A DNA stretch of 64,000 bases, taken from Streptomyces sp. NBC_00568. GTDB taxonomy: Bacteria > Actinomycetota > Actinomycetes > Streptomycetales > Streptomycetaceae. Where the stretch lies: positions 6,129,001-6,193,000 of the forward strand of contig NZ_JAPENW010000001.1 in the NCBI RefSeq assembly GCF_026341855.1, written 5' to 3'. The position numbers and the translations under genes were made by a program. Below the pieces are notes generated by a model that searched no databases, was not told the DNA's origin, and worked only from the letters and a program-made list of their open reading frames with translations. Positions 35,934 to 44,702 of this stretch are shown in pieces (position 1 is the stretch's first letter; every line of letters begins with the position of its first letter).

Positions 35934-36326
35934 ATGAGTGAAGCCCCCGACCCCGAGGTCGTGGAGCTGGCGACCAAGATCTTCGATCTGGCGCGACGCG
36001 GCGAGACGGAGACGCTCGTGGCGTATGTCGACGCGGGCGTACCGGCCAACCTCACCAACGACCGCGGCGACTCGCTCGTGATGCTCGCCGCCTACCACGG
36101 TCACGCGGCGGCGGTCGGCGCCCTGCTGGAGCGCGGCGCCGAGGCCGACCGCATCAACGACCGGGGGCAGACCCCGCTCGCCGGAGCCGTCTTCAAGGGC
36201 GAGGAAGCCGTCATCAGGGTCCTCCTGGCGGCCGGCGCCGATCCGGCCGCGGGCACCCCCTCGGCCGTCGACACGGCGCGCATGTTCGCCAAGACGGACC
36301 TGCTCGAACTGTTCGGAGCGCACTGA
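35934..36326 (+). CDS. Ankyrin-repeat protein
   Basis: A 130-residue protein made almost entirely of three to four ankyrin repeats: GETETLVAYVDAGVPANLTN, DRGDSLVMLAAYHGHAAAVG and DRGQTPLAGAVFKGEEAVIR. No enzymatic domain and no signal peptide. Streptomyces has many such small adaptors; partners are unknown. The ATG follows GAGAGG. It stands divergent from smeA with 260 nt between, in which I find no gene. Confidence 0.88.
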   Translation: MSEAPDPEVVELATKIFDLARRGETETLVAYVDAGVPANLTNDRGDSLVMLAAYHGHAAAVGALLERGAEADRINDRGQTPLAGAVFKGEEAVIRVLLAAGADPAAGTPSAVDTARMFAKTDLLELFGAH

Positions 36327-36521
36327 ACCGAACGCTCTGACCAGGCGAAACGCAAGAAAAAAGGGAGGCGGAACGGGGCCGCCGGAAATACGGTCGCGGC
36401 AGGAAGAACCGCCGGGTCATCATGACGACGTGATTCACGGACGCGATGGCTGGGCAGAAGTTGCCGCACCGCGCGGGCCGTGACGCGGCCCGCATGGGCC
36501 ACCGACGAGAGGCAGAGGAAG

Positions 36522-36581
36522 ATGGTCTACAGCAAGCAAGAGACGGCGGGCGCTCCGACGTGTTGTCACGCGGCCAGGTAA
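36522..36581 (+). CDS. 19-residue Cys-Cys leader-like peptide
   Basis: ATG 36522 follows a strong ribosome site (GAGGCAGAGGAAG) and encodes MVYSKQETAGAPTCCHAAR ending in TAA. The stop is 45 nt before the start of the HEAT-repeat gene. Adjacent cysteines near the end of a very short ORF with a strong site recall cysteine-sensing or attenuator leader peptides. No obvious terminator/antiterminator pair follows. It is too short to identify by homology without a search; translation is plausible but not proven. Confidence 0.45.
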   Translation: MVYSKQETAGAPTCCHAAR

Positions 36582-36626
36582 TGCAGGATCCCGGTTGCGT
36601 CGACGCTTGATGTGAGGCTGTTTCCC

Positions 36627-38045
36627 ATGTTCGATCCGGTCATAGCGCCCAGCGGAACCCTGCTCGGCCTGCTCCAGAGGGGCCGCGGCGACGGCACGCT
36701 GCACGCGCTCACCGCTCCGCGAGCCGAAGCGCTCGCGGCACTGAACCACTGTGTTCTGAGGGACCCCCGCCATGACTGGCAGGTGGAGAACCGCTCCCTG
36801 TACTACGCCCGTCTCTACCTCGATCTGAGCGGTGAGCTCGACGAGATCGAGCGGCACCTCTTCGATGCCGAGGACGTTCTCGACGACTACGAGTCACGCA
36901 CGGGGCTCGCCCTCGCGGTCCTCGGACACCTCGCCTCCTACGGCAGGCCGGACGCGCTCGCGCTGCTGCGCAGGTACGCCGCCGCCGGCACCAACTGGGC
37001 CTGGGCCCTCGACGAACTGGCCCTGCGCGACGACGACGCGGGCCTGCGCGCCCTCGCCGTCCCCGTGCTCGCCCGGTTCCCGGCCGACGCGGAGGGCGAG
37101 GCCGCCCTCGCCGCCGCCGTACGCGACTCATTCGAGCCACGGCCCTGGCGGCTGTGGGCCGACGACCCCCGCGCATCCATCGCGGCACGCGTGCGTGCCG
37201 CCCAGGAAGCCGGGTCCTTCGACCGCTGGCAGCGCCAGATGCGGCCGACAGGACCCCGCCCGGGGTGGAGTGTCCGCGCCGTCTTCGAGTGGGCCCAGCA
37301 GGGCATCGACCGCGGAGCCGCGCTGCACGTCCCGGCCGCCCGCTGCCTGACCGCCGTCGCCGGACCGGAGGACCGTCCCGAGATCGTCGAGGCCGCGCGC
37401 CAGGGCACCGAGGGGGCCCGCTGCACGGCCCTGCGCTATCTCGCCGACAGCAATGATCCCGACGCCCTCGACCTGATCGAGGTAGCGGTCGCGGCCGGTC
37501 CGACGGCCGTCGCCGAGGCCGCCGTCGACGCCTTCGAACGGATGCGGAGCGTCGCCGCGGTCGACCGCGCGCGGGGCTGGGCGCACCGGCCCGACACCCT
37601 CGGCGCCGCCGCCGGCCGCATGCTCGCCTGCCGGGGCGGGGCGCAGGACCAGGACCTCGTGCTGGCCGCCCTGCGCGAGGCGGTACGGGGCGAGGGCCCC
37701 GACGCGCCGACCCTGTGGACCCTCGTCGACGGCACCGGACGGCTCGGCATCGCCTGCGCCGCCCCCGTGCTGCGGCACATCTACCGGGAGACCGCGTCGT
37801 CGCATCTGCGTCAGCGCGCCGCCCGTGCCCTGGCCGTCACCGATCCCTCCTTCCCCGCCGGCTTCGCCGTCGAGTGCCTGTGGGACTGCGAGGAGACCAC
37901 CCGCGAGACCGCCGCCCGGCACGCTGAGACGGGTGACGCGCGCGTGGTGGATCAGCTGCGCCGGCTGGCCGCTGATCCGGCCGAGGAGGCCGAGGTCCAG
38001 ACAGCGGTACGGAGCCGGATCGGGCCCGACATGCCGGCCGTATGA
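36627..38045 (+). CDS. HEAT-repeat protein
   Basis: A 472-residue helical protein with repeated HEAT-like units (AALNHCVLRDPRHDWQVENR, LGHLASYGRPDALALLRRY, DALDLIEVAVAAGPTAVAEA, LRQRAARALAVTDPSFPAGF). These scaffold folds bind proteins. The GTG at 36612 is an alternative start, 5 codons upstream. It follows the small Cys-Cys ORF. No membrane or enzyme domain. Function unknown. Confidence 0.75.
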   Translation: MFDPVIAPSGTLLGLLQRGRGDGTLHALTAPRAEALAALNHCVLRDPRHDWQVENRSLYYARLYLDLSGELDEIERHLFDAEDVLDDYESRTGLALAVLGHLASYGRPDALALLRRYAAAGTNWAWALDELALRDDDAGLRALAVPVLARFPADAEGEAALAAAVRDSFEPRPWRLWADDPRASIAARVRAAQEAGSFDRWQRQMRPTGPRPGWSVRAVFEWAQQGIDRGAALHVPAARCLTAVAGPEDRPEIVEAARQGTEGARCTALRYLADSNDPDALDLIEVAVAAGPTAVAEAAVDAFERMRSVAAVDRARGWAHRPDTLGAAAGRMLACRGGAQDQDLVLAALREAVRGEGPDAPTLWTLVDGTGRLGIACAAPVLRHIYRETASSHLRQRAARALAVTDPSFPAGFAVECLWDCEETTRETAARHAETGDARVVDQLRRLAADPAEEAEVQTAVRSRIGPDMPAV

Positions 38046-38184
38046 ACGTTCGGTGACCCGCGAGTCAGGGGTGCGTGGACGGGGGCTGACCTGGACGGGG
38101 GCGGAGTGCAACGCTCACGGGACGTTCATCGCTCGCAAAGATCCACGTTGACGCGGCCACGTCCAGTGCGGCGAGAACACCCGT

Positions 38185-39348
38185 ATGCGTGTCGTCATCG
38201 TGACCGAATCCTTTCCCCCCGATGTGAACGGCGTGGCCCACTGCGCGCTCCAGACCGCCCGGCACCTCGTCGATCGCGGTCACGCTCCCCTCGTCGTCGC
38301 CCCGGCCACCTCCCCCAGGCTCTCGGCTTCCCCTGAACCGGGAGGCACCCCCGCCGGGAGCGGGCCCGATGCCCTGGCGCCGTGCCCGGTCGTCCGAGTC
38401 CCCTCCCTTCCGCTCCCGGGCTACCCCCAGGTCCGCGTCGCCCTCCCCAGCCGACGCGTCGCCGCGGCCATCACCGAACACCGCGCCGACATCGTCCACC
38501 TGGCCAGCCCCTTCATCCTCGGCGTCCGCGGCATGGCGGCCGCCTCCCGGCTCGGCATCCCCGCCGTGGCCGTCTACCAGACCGACCTCGCCGGATACGC
38601 CCGTACGTACATCAGCGCGGGCGAGGCCACCGCGTGGCGGCGCATCCGCTCCGTGCACGCGGCGGCCGACCGGACCCTCGCGCCGTCCAGCGCGGCTCTG
38701 CGCGACCTGGAGGCACACGGCGTGCCCCGGGTGCGGTTGTGGGCGCGCGGCGTCGACACGGCCCGCTTCCGCCCCGAGCACCGGGACGAGGCGCTCCGCC
38801 GCGAACTGGCGCCGAACGGCGAACTGATCGTCGGCTACGTCGGCCGGCTCGCCCCCGAGAAGCAGGTCGAACTGCTCTCCGGGGTGTGCGGGCTGGACGG
38901 CGTCCGGGTCGTCGTGGTCGGCGACGGCCCCAGCGAAGCCACCCTGCGGGGCGCGCTCCCCGGAGCGGTCTTCCTCGGCCGGCGCACCGGTGACGAACTC
39001 GCGCGGATCTTCGCGTCACTGGACGTCTTCGCGCACACCGGCCCCTTCGAGACCTTCTGCCAGACCGTGCAGGAGGCCATGGCCAGCGGAGTACCCGTCG
39101 TCGCGCCCGCCGCCGGCGGACCGCTCGACCTGGTCGCCCACGGGCGCACCGGGCTGCTGGTCCCGCCGATCGACAGCGCCGCCGTACGGGAAGCGGTGCG
39201 CACCCTGGCCGCCGATCCCGCGCTGCGGGCGGCCTACGGCGCCGCCGGACATGCCATGGTCGAGGGCCGCACCTGGGCCGCGGTGGGCGACCAGCTCATC
39301 GGCCATTACGAGGACGTGTTGTCCGCGCGGAAGCTGGTGGCGGCATGA
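38185..39348 (+). CDS. GT4-family glycosyltransferase
   Basis: A 387-residue GT-B enzyme of family 4 (mannosyltransferase-like). The N-terminal VIVTESFPPDVNGVAHCALQ and PAVAVYQTDLAGYA bind the acceptor, and the C-terminal half has VGYVGRLAPEKQVELL and TGPFETFCQTVQEAMASG, with the conserved EX7E pattern for the nucleotide-sugar. It resembles the PimB/MgtA alpha-mannosyltransferases acting on lipids. It overlaps the next glycosyltransferase as ATGA, so the two are coupled. Confidence 0.88.
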   Translation: MRVVIVTESFPPDVNGVAHCALQTARHLVDRGHAPLVVAPATSPRLSASPEPGGTPAGSGPDALAPCPVVRVPSLPLPGYPQVRVALPSRRVAAAITEHRADIVHLASPFILGVRGMAAASRLGIPAVAVYQTDLAGYARTYISAGEATAWRRIRSVHAAADRTLAPSSAALRDLEAHGVPRVRLWARGVDTARFRPEHRDEALRRELAPNGELIVGYVGRLAPEKQVELLSGVCGLDGVRVVVVGDGPSEATLRGALPGAVFLGRRTGDELARIFASLDVFAHTGPFETFCQTVQEAMASGVPVVAPAAGGPLDLVAHGRTGLLVPPIDSAAVREAVRTLAADPALRAAYGAAGHAMVEGRTWAAVGDQLIGHYEDVLSARKLVAA

Positions 39349-40499
39349 GTCTGCGCATCGTACGGCTCGCCAACTTCGTCGCCCCCGCCTCAGGGGGCCT
39401 GCGCACCGCGCTGCGGGAGCTGGGAGCCGGCTATCGGGCGGCCGGCCATGAACCGGTGCTTGTCGTTCCCGGTGAGCGCGCGAGCGACCGTGACACCGAG
39501 CAGGGGCGGGTGATCACGCTGCCCGGGCCGCTGCTGCCCGGGACCGGCGGCTACCGCGTCCTCACGGACAGGCGGCGGGTGGCCCGGCTCCTGGAGTCGC
39601 TCGCCCCCGACCGCCTGGAGGTCTCCGACCGCACCACCCTGCGCTGGACCGGAGTCTGGGCGCGGCGGGCCCGGGTGCCCGCGGTGATGGTCTCCCACGA
39701 GACCGCCGACGGTGTGCTGCGCACCTGGGGACTGTCCGAGGGGATGGCCCGGCGGACCGCCGACGCCCTCAACGTCCGTACCGCGCACTCCTACGCGCGG
39801 GTGGTGTGCACCACGGAGTTCGCCGAGCGCGAGTTCGTGCGCATCGGCGCCCGCAACGTCGTACGCGCCCCCCTGGGCGTGGATCTGGTGAACCGGCACC
39901 CGGAACTGCGGGACCCGGCGCTGCGTGCCCGCTACGCGCGCGCGGACCAGGCCCTGCTCGTGATGTGCTCCCGGCTCTCGGTCGAGAAGCGTCCCGGCAC
40001 GGCGCTCGACGCCCTGGAGGCGCTGCTGCGGCGCGGAGAGCGCGCCGTCCTCGTCGTCGCCGGGGACGGACCGCTCAGGGCCCGGCTCGAACAGCGGGCG
40101 AGGGACCGGCGCCTGCCCGTCGCCTTCCTCGGGCACATAGCCGACCGCACCCTGCTCGGTTCGCTCCAGGCCTCGGCCGACGTGTGCCTGGCACCGGGGC
40201 CCGCGGAGACCTTCGGGCTCGCCGCCCTGGAGGCGATGGCCTGCGGCACCCCCGTGGTCGCCAGCTCGCTCTCCGCCCTGCCGGAGATCGTCGGCTCCGC
40301 CGGAGCCACCGCCTCCGACAGCGGGGACTCCTTCGCGGACGCGGTACGGCTGCTCCTCGGCCGCACCGAGAGCGAGCGCAGGCGGACCGCACGCGCGCGT
40401 GCCGAGTGTTTCGGCTGGGACGCAGCCGCGGCGGGCTTCCTCGCCGCGCACGACGCGGTGGTCCCGACCCGGCCGCGCCTCCAGGAGGGCGTGGCATGA
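39345..40499 (+). CDS. GT4-family glycosyltransferase
   Basis: A 384-residue GT-B glycosyltransferase of family 4, with LANFVAPASGGLRTALRELG at the N-terminus, MCSRLSVEKRPGTALDALEA and GPAETFGLAALEAMACGTPV with the EX7E signature in the C-terminal domain. Start and end overlap neighbours by four bases (ATGA). The pair with the preceding gene and the following SGNH hydrolase suggests stepwise assembly of a lipid-linked glycan or glycolipid. Confidence 0.88.
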   Translation: MSLRIVRLANFVAPASGGLRTALRELGAGYRAAGHEPVLVVPGERASDRDTEQGRVITLPGPLLPGTGGYRVLTDRRRVARLLESLAPDRLEVSDRTTLRWTGVWARRARVPAVMVSHETADGVLRTWGLSEGMARRTADALNVRTAHSYARVVCTTEFAEREFVRIGARNVVRAPLGVDLVNRHPELRDPALRARYARADQALLVMCSRLSVEKRPGTALDALEALLRRGERAVLVVAGDGPLRARLEQRARDRRLPVAFLGHIADRTLLGSLQASADVCLAPGPAETFGLAALEAMACGTPVVASSLSALPEIVGSAGATASDSGDSFADAVRLLLGRTESERRRTARARAECFGWDAAAAGFLAAHDAVVPTRPRLQEGVA

Positions 40500-41350
40500 G
40501 ACCGGTGCGGTTCGTCGCCCTCGGGGACTCGCTCACGGAAGGCGTGGGCGACCCCGTCGGGGACCGGTGGCGGGGGTGGGCCGAACTGCTCGCCCCCGGG
40601 CTCGCCCCGGCGGACACCCCCGCGCGGTTCACCAATCTCGCGGTCAGCGGGGCACAGACACGGGACGTCCTCGAGCGGCAGACCCCGGAGGCGCTCGCCC
40701 TGGAGCCCGACCTCGTCTCCGTCGTGATCGGCGTCAACGACACCCTGCGGTGCACGTTCGACATCCATGCCGTGGCCGAACGGCTCGACAAGGTGTACGC
40801 GGCGTTCCGCGCACGGGACACGGTCGTGATGACGGCCTGCCTCCCGGACCCCGGCTCGATGCTCGGGCTGCCGGGAGCCCTGGCCCGCCCGCTGGCCCGG
40901 CGGCAGCGCGCGGTCAACGCGGTCGTGCACGCCCTCTCCGAGCGGCACGGTGCGGTGCATCTGCACGCGGCGGAGGAGGAATGGCTGAGAGACCGCGCCG
41001 TGTGGAGCGCGGACCGGCTGCACCCCGGGGAGCTCGGGCACCGCCGGCTCGCCCTGCACTTCCACACCCTGCTCGCCGAGGAGGGCGTCGCGACCGGGAC
41101 CACGCCCTCGGCCGAGCCCGAGTTCCCCGCGCCGACCCGTTCGGCGAGCCTCCTGTGGCTGGCCACCGCGGGGACGGGATGGGTGGCCCGGCGCTGCACG
41201 GACCTGCTGCCCCAACTGCTCACCCTGGCCGCGTCCGAAGTGCGCCACCGGGCCCGGGGCACCAGTGCCCGCCTCGACCTGAGCGCCTCGCACGCCGTCG
41301 CGTCCGCCCTGGCCGCCCTGTCCGTGGCCGAACAGCCGGACGTGGCGTGA
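40496..41350 (+). CDS. SGNH/GDSL hydrolase
   Basis: A 284-residue GDSL-type hydrolase. Block I GDSLTEG (about 10-16), block III GVND near residue 80 and block V DRLHPGELGH around residue 180 give the Ser/Asp-His triad. The C-terminal 80 residues have no family counterpart. No signal peptide is present, so it is probably cytoplasmic or an esterase working on activated substrate. It ends in a 30-nt tandem repeat that also forms the last codons. The ATGA overlap ties it to the glycosyltransferases. Confidence 0.85.
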   Translation: MRPVRFVALGDSLTEGVGDPVGDRWRGWAELLAPGLAPADTPARFTNLAVSGAQTRDVLERQTPEALALEPDLVSVVIGVNDTLRCTFDIHAVAERLDKVYAAFRARDTVVMTACLPDPGSMLGLPGALARPLARRQRAVNAVVHALSERHGAVHLHAAEEEWLRDRAVWSADRLHPGELGHRRLALHFHTLLAEEGVATGTTPSAEPEFPAPTRSASLLWLATAGTGWVARRCTDLLPQLLTLAASEVRHRARGTSARLDLSASHAVASALAALSVAEQPDVA

Positions 41351-41430
41351 CGGGTGGCCGAACAGCCGGACATGGCATGACGGGTGGACGGATGGATGGA
41401 CGTGGCATGACGGGTGGACGGATGGATGGA
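41341..41430. repeat. 30-nt tandem repeat, three units plus a partial copy
   Basis: Three 30-nt units (41341-41370, 41371-41400, 41401-41430) share the core GTGGCATGACGGGTGGACGG, with units 2 and 3 differing by one base. A partial copy precedes within the SGNH hydrolase 3' end (41324-41340). Unit 1 contains the hydrolase stop codon. Confidence 0.8.
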
Positions 41431-41445
41431 CGGAAGGGCGCGAGA

Positions 41446-41473
41446 GGTGCCGGGTGCGCGTGGCCCCGGCACC
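41446..41473. terminator. Hairpin between convergent genes
   Basis: A perfect 9-bp stem (41446-41454 with 41465-41473) with a 10-nt loop lies between the SGNH hydrolase and pxpC, which converge. It is the likely terminator. Confidence 0.65.
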
Positions 41474-41504
41474 CCGAGCACCGGCGTACGGGGCCCCGAC
41501 GGCC

Positions 41505-42374
41505 TCAGCGGCGGCGCACGGCCACGAAGCGCACCGGGGTTCCCGGGACCGCCTGAGCGGCCGCGGGGAGGTCGGTGCCGCGGACGACCGCGATCACCGG
41601 ATACCCCCCGGTGGTCGGATGGTCGGCGAGGAACACGACCGGGCAGCCGTCGGGAGGCACCTGGACGGCACCCAGCACCATGCCCTCGCTGGGGAGTTCG
41701 CCGGAGACGGCCCGCTCCAGCGAGGGCCCTTCCGTCCGCAGGCCGATACGGTTGCTCGCCGACGACACCCGGTAGGCGCGGGTCGTGAGCGTCCGTACGG
41801 CCGGCTCCGTGAACCAGTCGTCGCGCGGGCCGAGCGTCACGCGCAGGACCAGCTCGGCGCGCGGGGCGCTGTGCGGAACGACGTCCGCGCGCGCGTGAAC
41901 GGCGCCCGGACGCCCCAGGGGAAGCACCGCGCCGTCCGTGAGGGGCGCGGGTCCGAGACACGAGAGAAGGTCGGTGGAGCGGCTGCCGAGCACCGGCTCG
42001 ACCGCCACACCACCGGACACGGCCACATAACTCCGCAGACCCGCGCGGGCGGAACCGACGTCCAGGAGCGTACCGGCGAGCACCCGGACCGGAGCTCCCC
42101 ACGGGGCCGGGCGGCCGTCCACCGTGACCGGGCAGGGCGCTCCGGTCACCGCCACGGTGACCGTCGAACGGGGGCGCAGGGCGCAGCCGTTGAGCGTCGT
42201 CTCCAGCACGGCCGCTTCGGGGGGATTGGCGACGAGCCGGTTGGCCAGCGCCGCCGCGGGCGCGTCCAGCGCTCCGGAGCGCGGTACGCCGAGGTGCGCG
42301 TGGCCCGGTCGCCCCTGGTCCTGGACGGTGGTCAGCGCTCCGGCCCGCACGACCGCGAGGGCCCGGTCGCTCAT
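41505..42374 (-). CDS. pxpC: 5-oxoprolinase subunit C (biotin-dependent carboxyltransferase-like)
   Basis: PxpABC hydrolyse 5-oxoproline to glutamate with ATP. This 289-residue subunit C (KipA/AHS2 family) has GALTTVQDQGRPGHAHLGVP, DAPAAALANRLVANPP and YVAVSGGVAVEPVLGSRSTD, then EGMVLGAVQVPPDGCPVVFL at the C-terminal half. It overlaps pxpB as ATGA. The ATG at 42374 gives the normal size; the frame upstream belongs to another strand reading. Confidence 0.92.
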   Translation of the reverse strand: MSDRALAVVRAGALTTVQDQGRPGHAHLGVPRSGALDAPAAALANRLVANPPEAAVLETTLNGCALRPRSTVTVAVTGAPCPVTVDGRPAPWGAPVRVLAGTLLDVGSARAGLRSYVAVSGGVAVEPVLGSRSTDLLSCLGPAPLTDGAVLPLGRPGAVHARADVVPHSAPRAELVLRVTLGPRDDWFTEPAVRTLTTRAYRVSSASNRIGLRTEGPSLERAVSGELPSEGMVLGAVQVPPDGCPVVFLADHPTTGGYPVIAVVRGTDLPAAAQAVPGTPVRFVAVRRR

Positions 42375-43048
42375 GGACGACCCGCCGGTACGAAGCGGAC
42401 ACGCGCGCCGGGGGCCAGCAGCGCGGCCGGTACGCGCGCGTGGTCCCACAGCACCGCGTCCGTCGTGCCGATCAGCTGCCAGCCGCCCGGTGAACTGCGC
42501 GGGTACACCCCCGTGTACGGGCCCGCGAGCGCCACGGACCCCGCCGGAACCGTCGTCCGCGGGGTCGCCCGGCGCGGCACGTCGTAGCGCGCCGGCAGTC
42601 CCGTGAGGTAGCCGAAGCCGGGCGCGAACCCGCAGAAGGCGACGCGGAATTCGGCCGCCGCGTGGATCTCCGGCACTTCGCGCACCGCCACCCCCCAAAG
42701 GGCCGCCACATCCGCCAGGTCGGGACCGTCGTAGCGTACGGGGATCTCGACGGCGGCGTCCGCGCGCGCGTTCAGCGGGGGGATCTCCCAGCCGGGCAGC
42801 CGCTCCGCGAGACGCGCGGGATCGTCCAGCCCGTCCAGGAGCACCGTGCGGGCCGCCGGGACGATCTCCCGCACGGAGAGCGAGCCCTCCGCGCGGCGCC
42901 GCAGCAGCTCGGCGTGCAGGGCCTGGGCGGCCTCCCCCGAGGAGACCTCGACGAGCAGCGCCCGGTCCCCGACGGGCAGGGCCTTCATGCTGTCGTCGGC
43001 GGACACCGCGTCCGCGCGGCCGCCTTCGCCGGCCGGCCGAGCGCTCAC
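42371..43048 (-). CDS. pxpB: 5-oxoprolinase subunit B (KipI-like)
   Basis: A 225-residue protein of the KipI/AHS1 family, second subunit of the 5-oxoprolinase. It has KALPVGDRALLVEVSSGEAA and FRVAFCGFAPGFGYLTGLPA with the conserved GFAPGFGYL loop, and GGWQLIGTTDAVLWDHARVP. The GTG at 43048 overlaps the pxpA stop; an inner ATG (42988) is the alternative. Acts with PxpA and PxpC. Confidence 0.92.
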   Translation of the reverse strand: MSARPAGEGGRADAVSADDSMKALPVGDRALLVEVSSGEAAQALHAELLRRRAEGSLSVREIVPAARTVLLDGLDDPARLAERLPGWEIPPLNARADAAVEIPVRYDGPDLADVAALWGVAVREVPEIHAAAEFRVAFCGFAPGFGYLTGLPARYDVPRRATPRTTVPAGSVALAGPYTGVYPRSSPGGWQLIGTTDAVLWDHARVPAALLAPGARVRFVPAGRP

Positions 43049-43818
43049 GCGAACGCCTCCACGCGCACGCCCGAGGACTCCAGCCGGGCACGCACCAGGC
43101 GGGCCAGGTCGACCGCGCCCGGAGTGTCCCCGTGCAGGCACAGCGAGCGCGCGCGGACCGGAACACGCTCCCCGGAGTGGGACGTGACCACTCCGAAGCG
43201 GGCCAGGCCCAGGGAGCGTTCCACGACCGTCTCGGCCTCGGTGATCACCGAGCCCTCCTGGGTCCGCGGCACCAGAGTGCCCTCCTCGGTGTAGGCGCGG
43301 TCCGCGAACGCCTCGGTGACGACGGGCAGTCCGGCCCGCTCGGCCACCTTCAGGAAGCGCGAGGACGGCAGCCCGAGGACGGGCAGACGCCCCGCCCCGC
43401 TCCCGGCGCCCGCGAGCACCACGCCGTCGACGACCGCCGCCGCCTGCTCCTCGTCGTGCACGACGCGGTTGTAGAGCGCGCCGTGCGGCTTCACGTACGC
43501 CACGCGCGAGCCGGCCGCGCGCGCGAAGACCTCCAGGGCGCCGATCTGGTAGGCCACTTCGGCCGCCAGCTCGTCGGGCGGCACGTCCATCGCGCGCCGC
43601 CCGAACCCCGCCAGGTCGCGGTAGGAGACCTGGGCGCCGATCCGTACACCCCGCTCCGCCGCCAGCTCGCACACCCGCCGCATGGTGGCCGCGTCCCCGG
43701 CATGGAAACCGCAGGCCACATTGGCGCTGGTGACGACGGACAGCAGCTGCTCGTCGTCGGTCAGCCGCCAGCGGCCGAAGCCCTCGCCGAGATCCGCGTT
43801 GAGATCGATGGGGGTCAT
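43045..43818 (-). CDS. pxpA: 5-oxoprolinase subunit A (LamB/YcsF)
   Basis: A 257-residue LamB/YcsF-family protein, the 5-oxoprolinase catalytic partner. It shows DLNADLGEGFGRWRL, VTSANVACGFHAGDAATMRR, AYVKPHGALYN and SLCLHGDTPGAV, all family hallmarks with metal-binding His and Asp. ATG 43818 lies 29 nt after the hydro-lyase gene. The long open frame to 44718 is antiphase to that gene. The three subunits are clustered with a transporter, matching 5-oxoproline use. Confidence 0.93.
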   Translation of the reverse strand: MTPIDLNADLGEGFGRWRLTDDEQLLSVVTSANVACGFHAGDAATMRRVCELAAERGVRIGAQVSYRDLAGFGRRAMDVPPDELAAEVAYQIGALEVFARAAGSRVAYVKPHGALYNRVVHDEEQAAAVVDGVVLAGAGSGAGRLPVLGLPSSRFLKVAERAGLPVVTEAFADRAYTEEGTLVPRTQEGSVITEAETVVERSLGLARFGVVTSHSGERVPVRARSLCLHGDTPGAVDLARLVRARLESSGVRVEAFA

Positions 43819-43847
43819 GAGCTGCCGTGTCTCCTCTTCCGGCCCGT

Positions 43848-44702
43848 TCAGGCCACTCGGTACTGCTCGTCGCGGGTGTCCGTGAGGAACATCTGCCCGG
43901 GCGCGTGGGTGATCGCGAACGGTGGCCGGGACGCCATCACGGCCGCCTGGGGCGTCACTCCGCACGCCCAGAACACCGGGATGTCGTCCGGTGCCGCCGT
44001 CACCGGATCGCCGAAGTCGGGGCGCGAGAGATCCTCGATGCCCAGCACCGACGGTTCCCCGCAGTGCACCGGACTGCCGTGCACGGCGGGCAGCAGGCTG
44101 CTCTCCCGGATCGCCGCGGCCAGGTGCTCGGGCGGCACGGGGCGCATCGACACGACCATCGGCCCGTGCAGCCGCCCGGCGGGGCGGCACTGACGCGCCG
44201 TCACGTACATGGAGACGTTGCGGCCCTGCTCGATGTGGCGCATCGGGACACCCGCCGAGCTCAGCGCCCACTCGAAGGTGAAGCTGCACCCGATCAGGAA
44301 GGACACCAGGTCGGACCGCCAGTACGCGACGACGTCCGTGGGCTCGGCCACCAACGTGCCGTGTTCCCACACCCGGTAGCGCGGCAGGTCGGTGCGCAGG
44401 TCCGCGCCCGTGGCGAGCGGAGTGGTCCAGGAACCGGCGTCGGTGACGTCGAGGACGGGGCACGGCTTCGGGTTGCGCTGGCAGAACAGCAGTGTCTCGT
44501 ACGCCCAGTCGGCGGGCACGGAGACGAGGTTCGCCTGGGTGTGGCCCGCGGCGATTCCGGCGGTGGGGACCGACAGCCCCGAACGGAACCGCCGGCGCGC
44601 TTCTTCGGGGGTCCACGCGCGCGCGTGGCCGTCGATCGCCGACAGACTCTGCGAGGGGCTCCCGGCGAGGGCCGGAGGCCGTACCTGGACGGTGTCGTTC
44701 AC
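43848..44702 (-). CDS. DUF1445 putative hydro-lyase
   Basis: A 284-residue protein of the DUF1445 (putative hydro-lyase, D-glutamate cyclase-like) family: AAGHTQANLVSVPADWAYETL, LIGCSFTFEWALSSAGVPMR, and VFWACGVTPQAAVMASRPPF. Mammalian DUF1445 protein converts D-glutamate to 5-oxo-D-proline, so in this operon it could interconvert glutamate enantiomers and pyroglutamate. The GTG at 44702 overlaps the MFS stop (GTGA). Confidence 0.85.
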   Translation of the reverse strand: MNDTVQVRPPALAGSPSQSLSAIDGHARAWTPEEARRRFRSGLSVPTAGIAAGHTQANLVSVPADWAYETLLFCQRNPKPCPVLDVTDAGSWTTPLATGADLRTDLPRYRVWEHGTLVAEPTDVVAYWRSDLVSFLIGCSFTFEWALSSAGVPMRHIEQGRNVSMYVTARQCRPAGRLHGPMVVSMRPVPPEHLAAAIRESSLLPAVHGSPVHCGEPSVLGIEDLSRPDFGDPVTAAPDDIPVFWACGVTPQAAVMASRPPFAITHAPGQMFLTDTRDEQYRVA

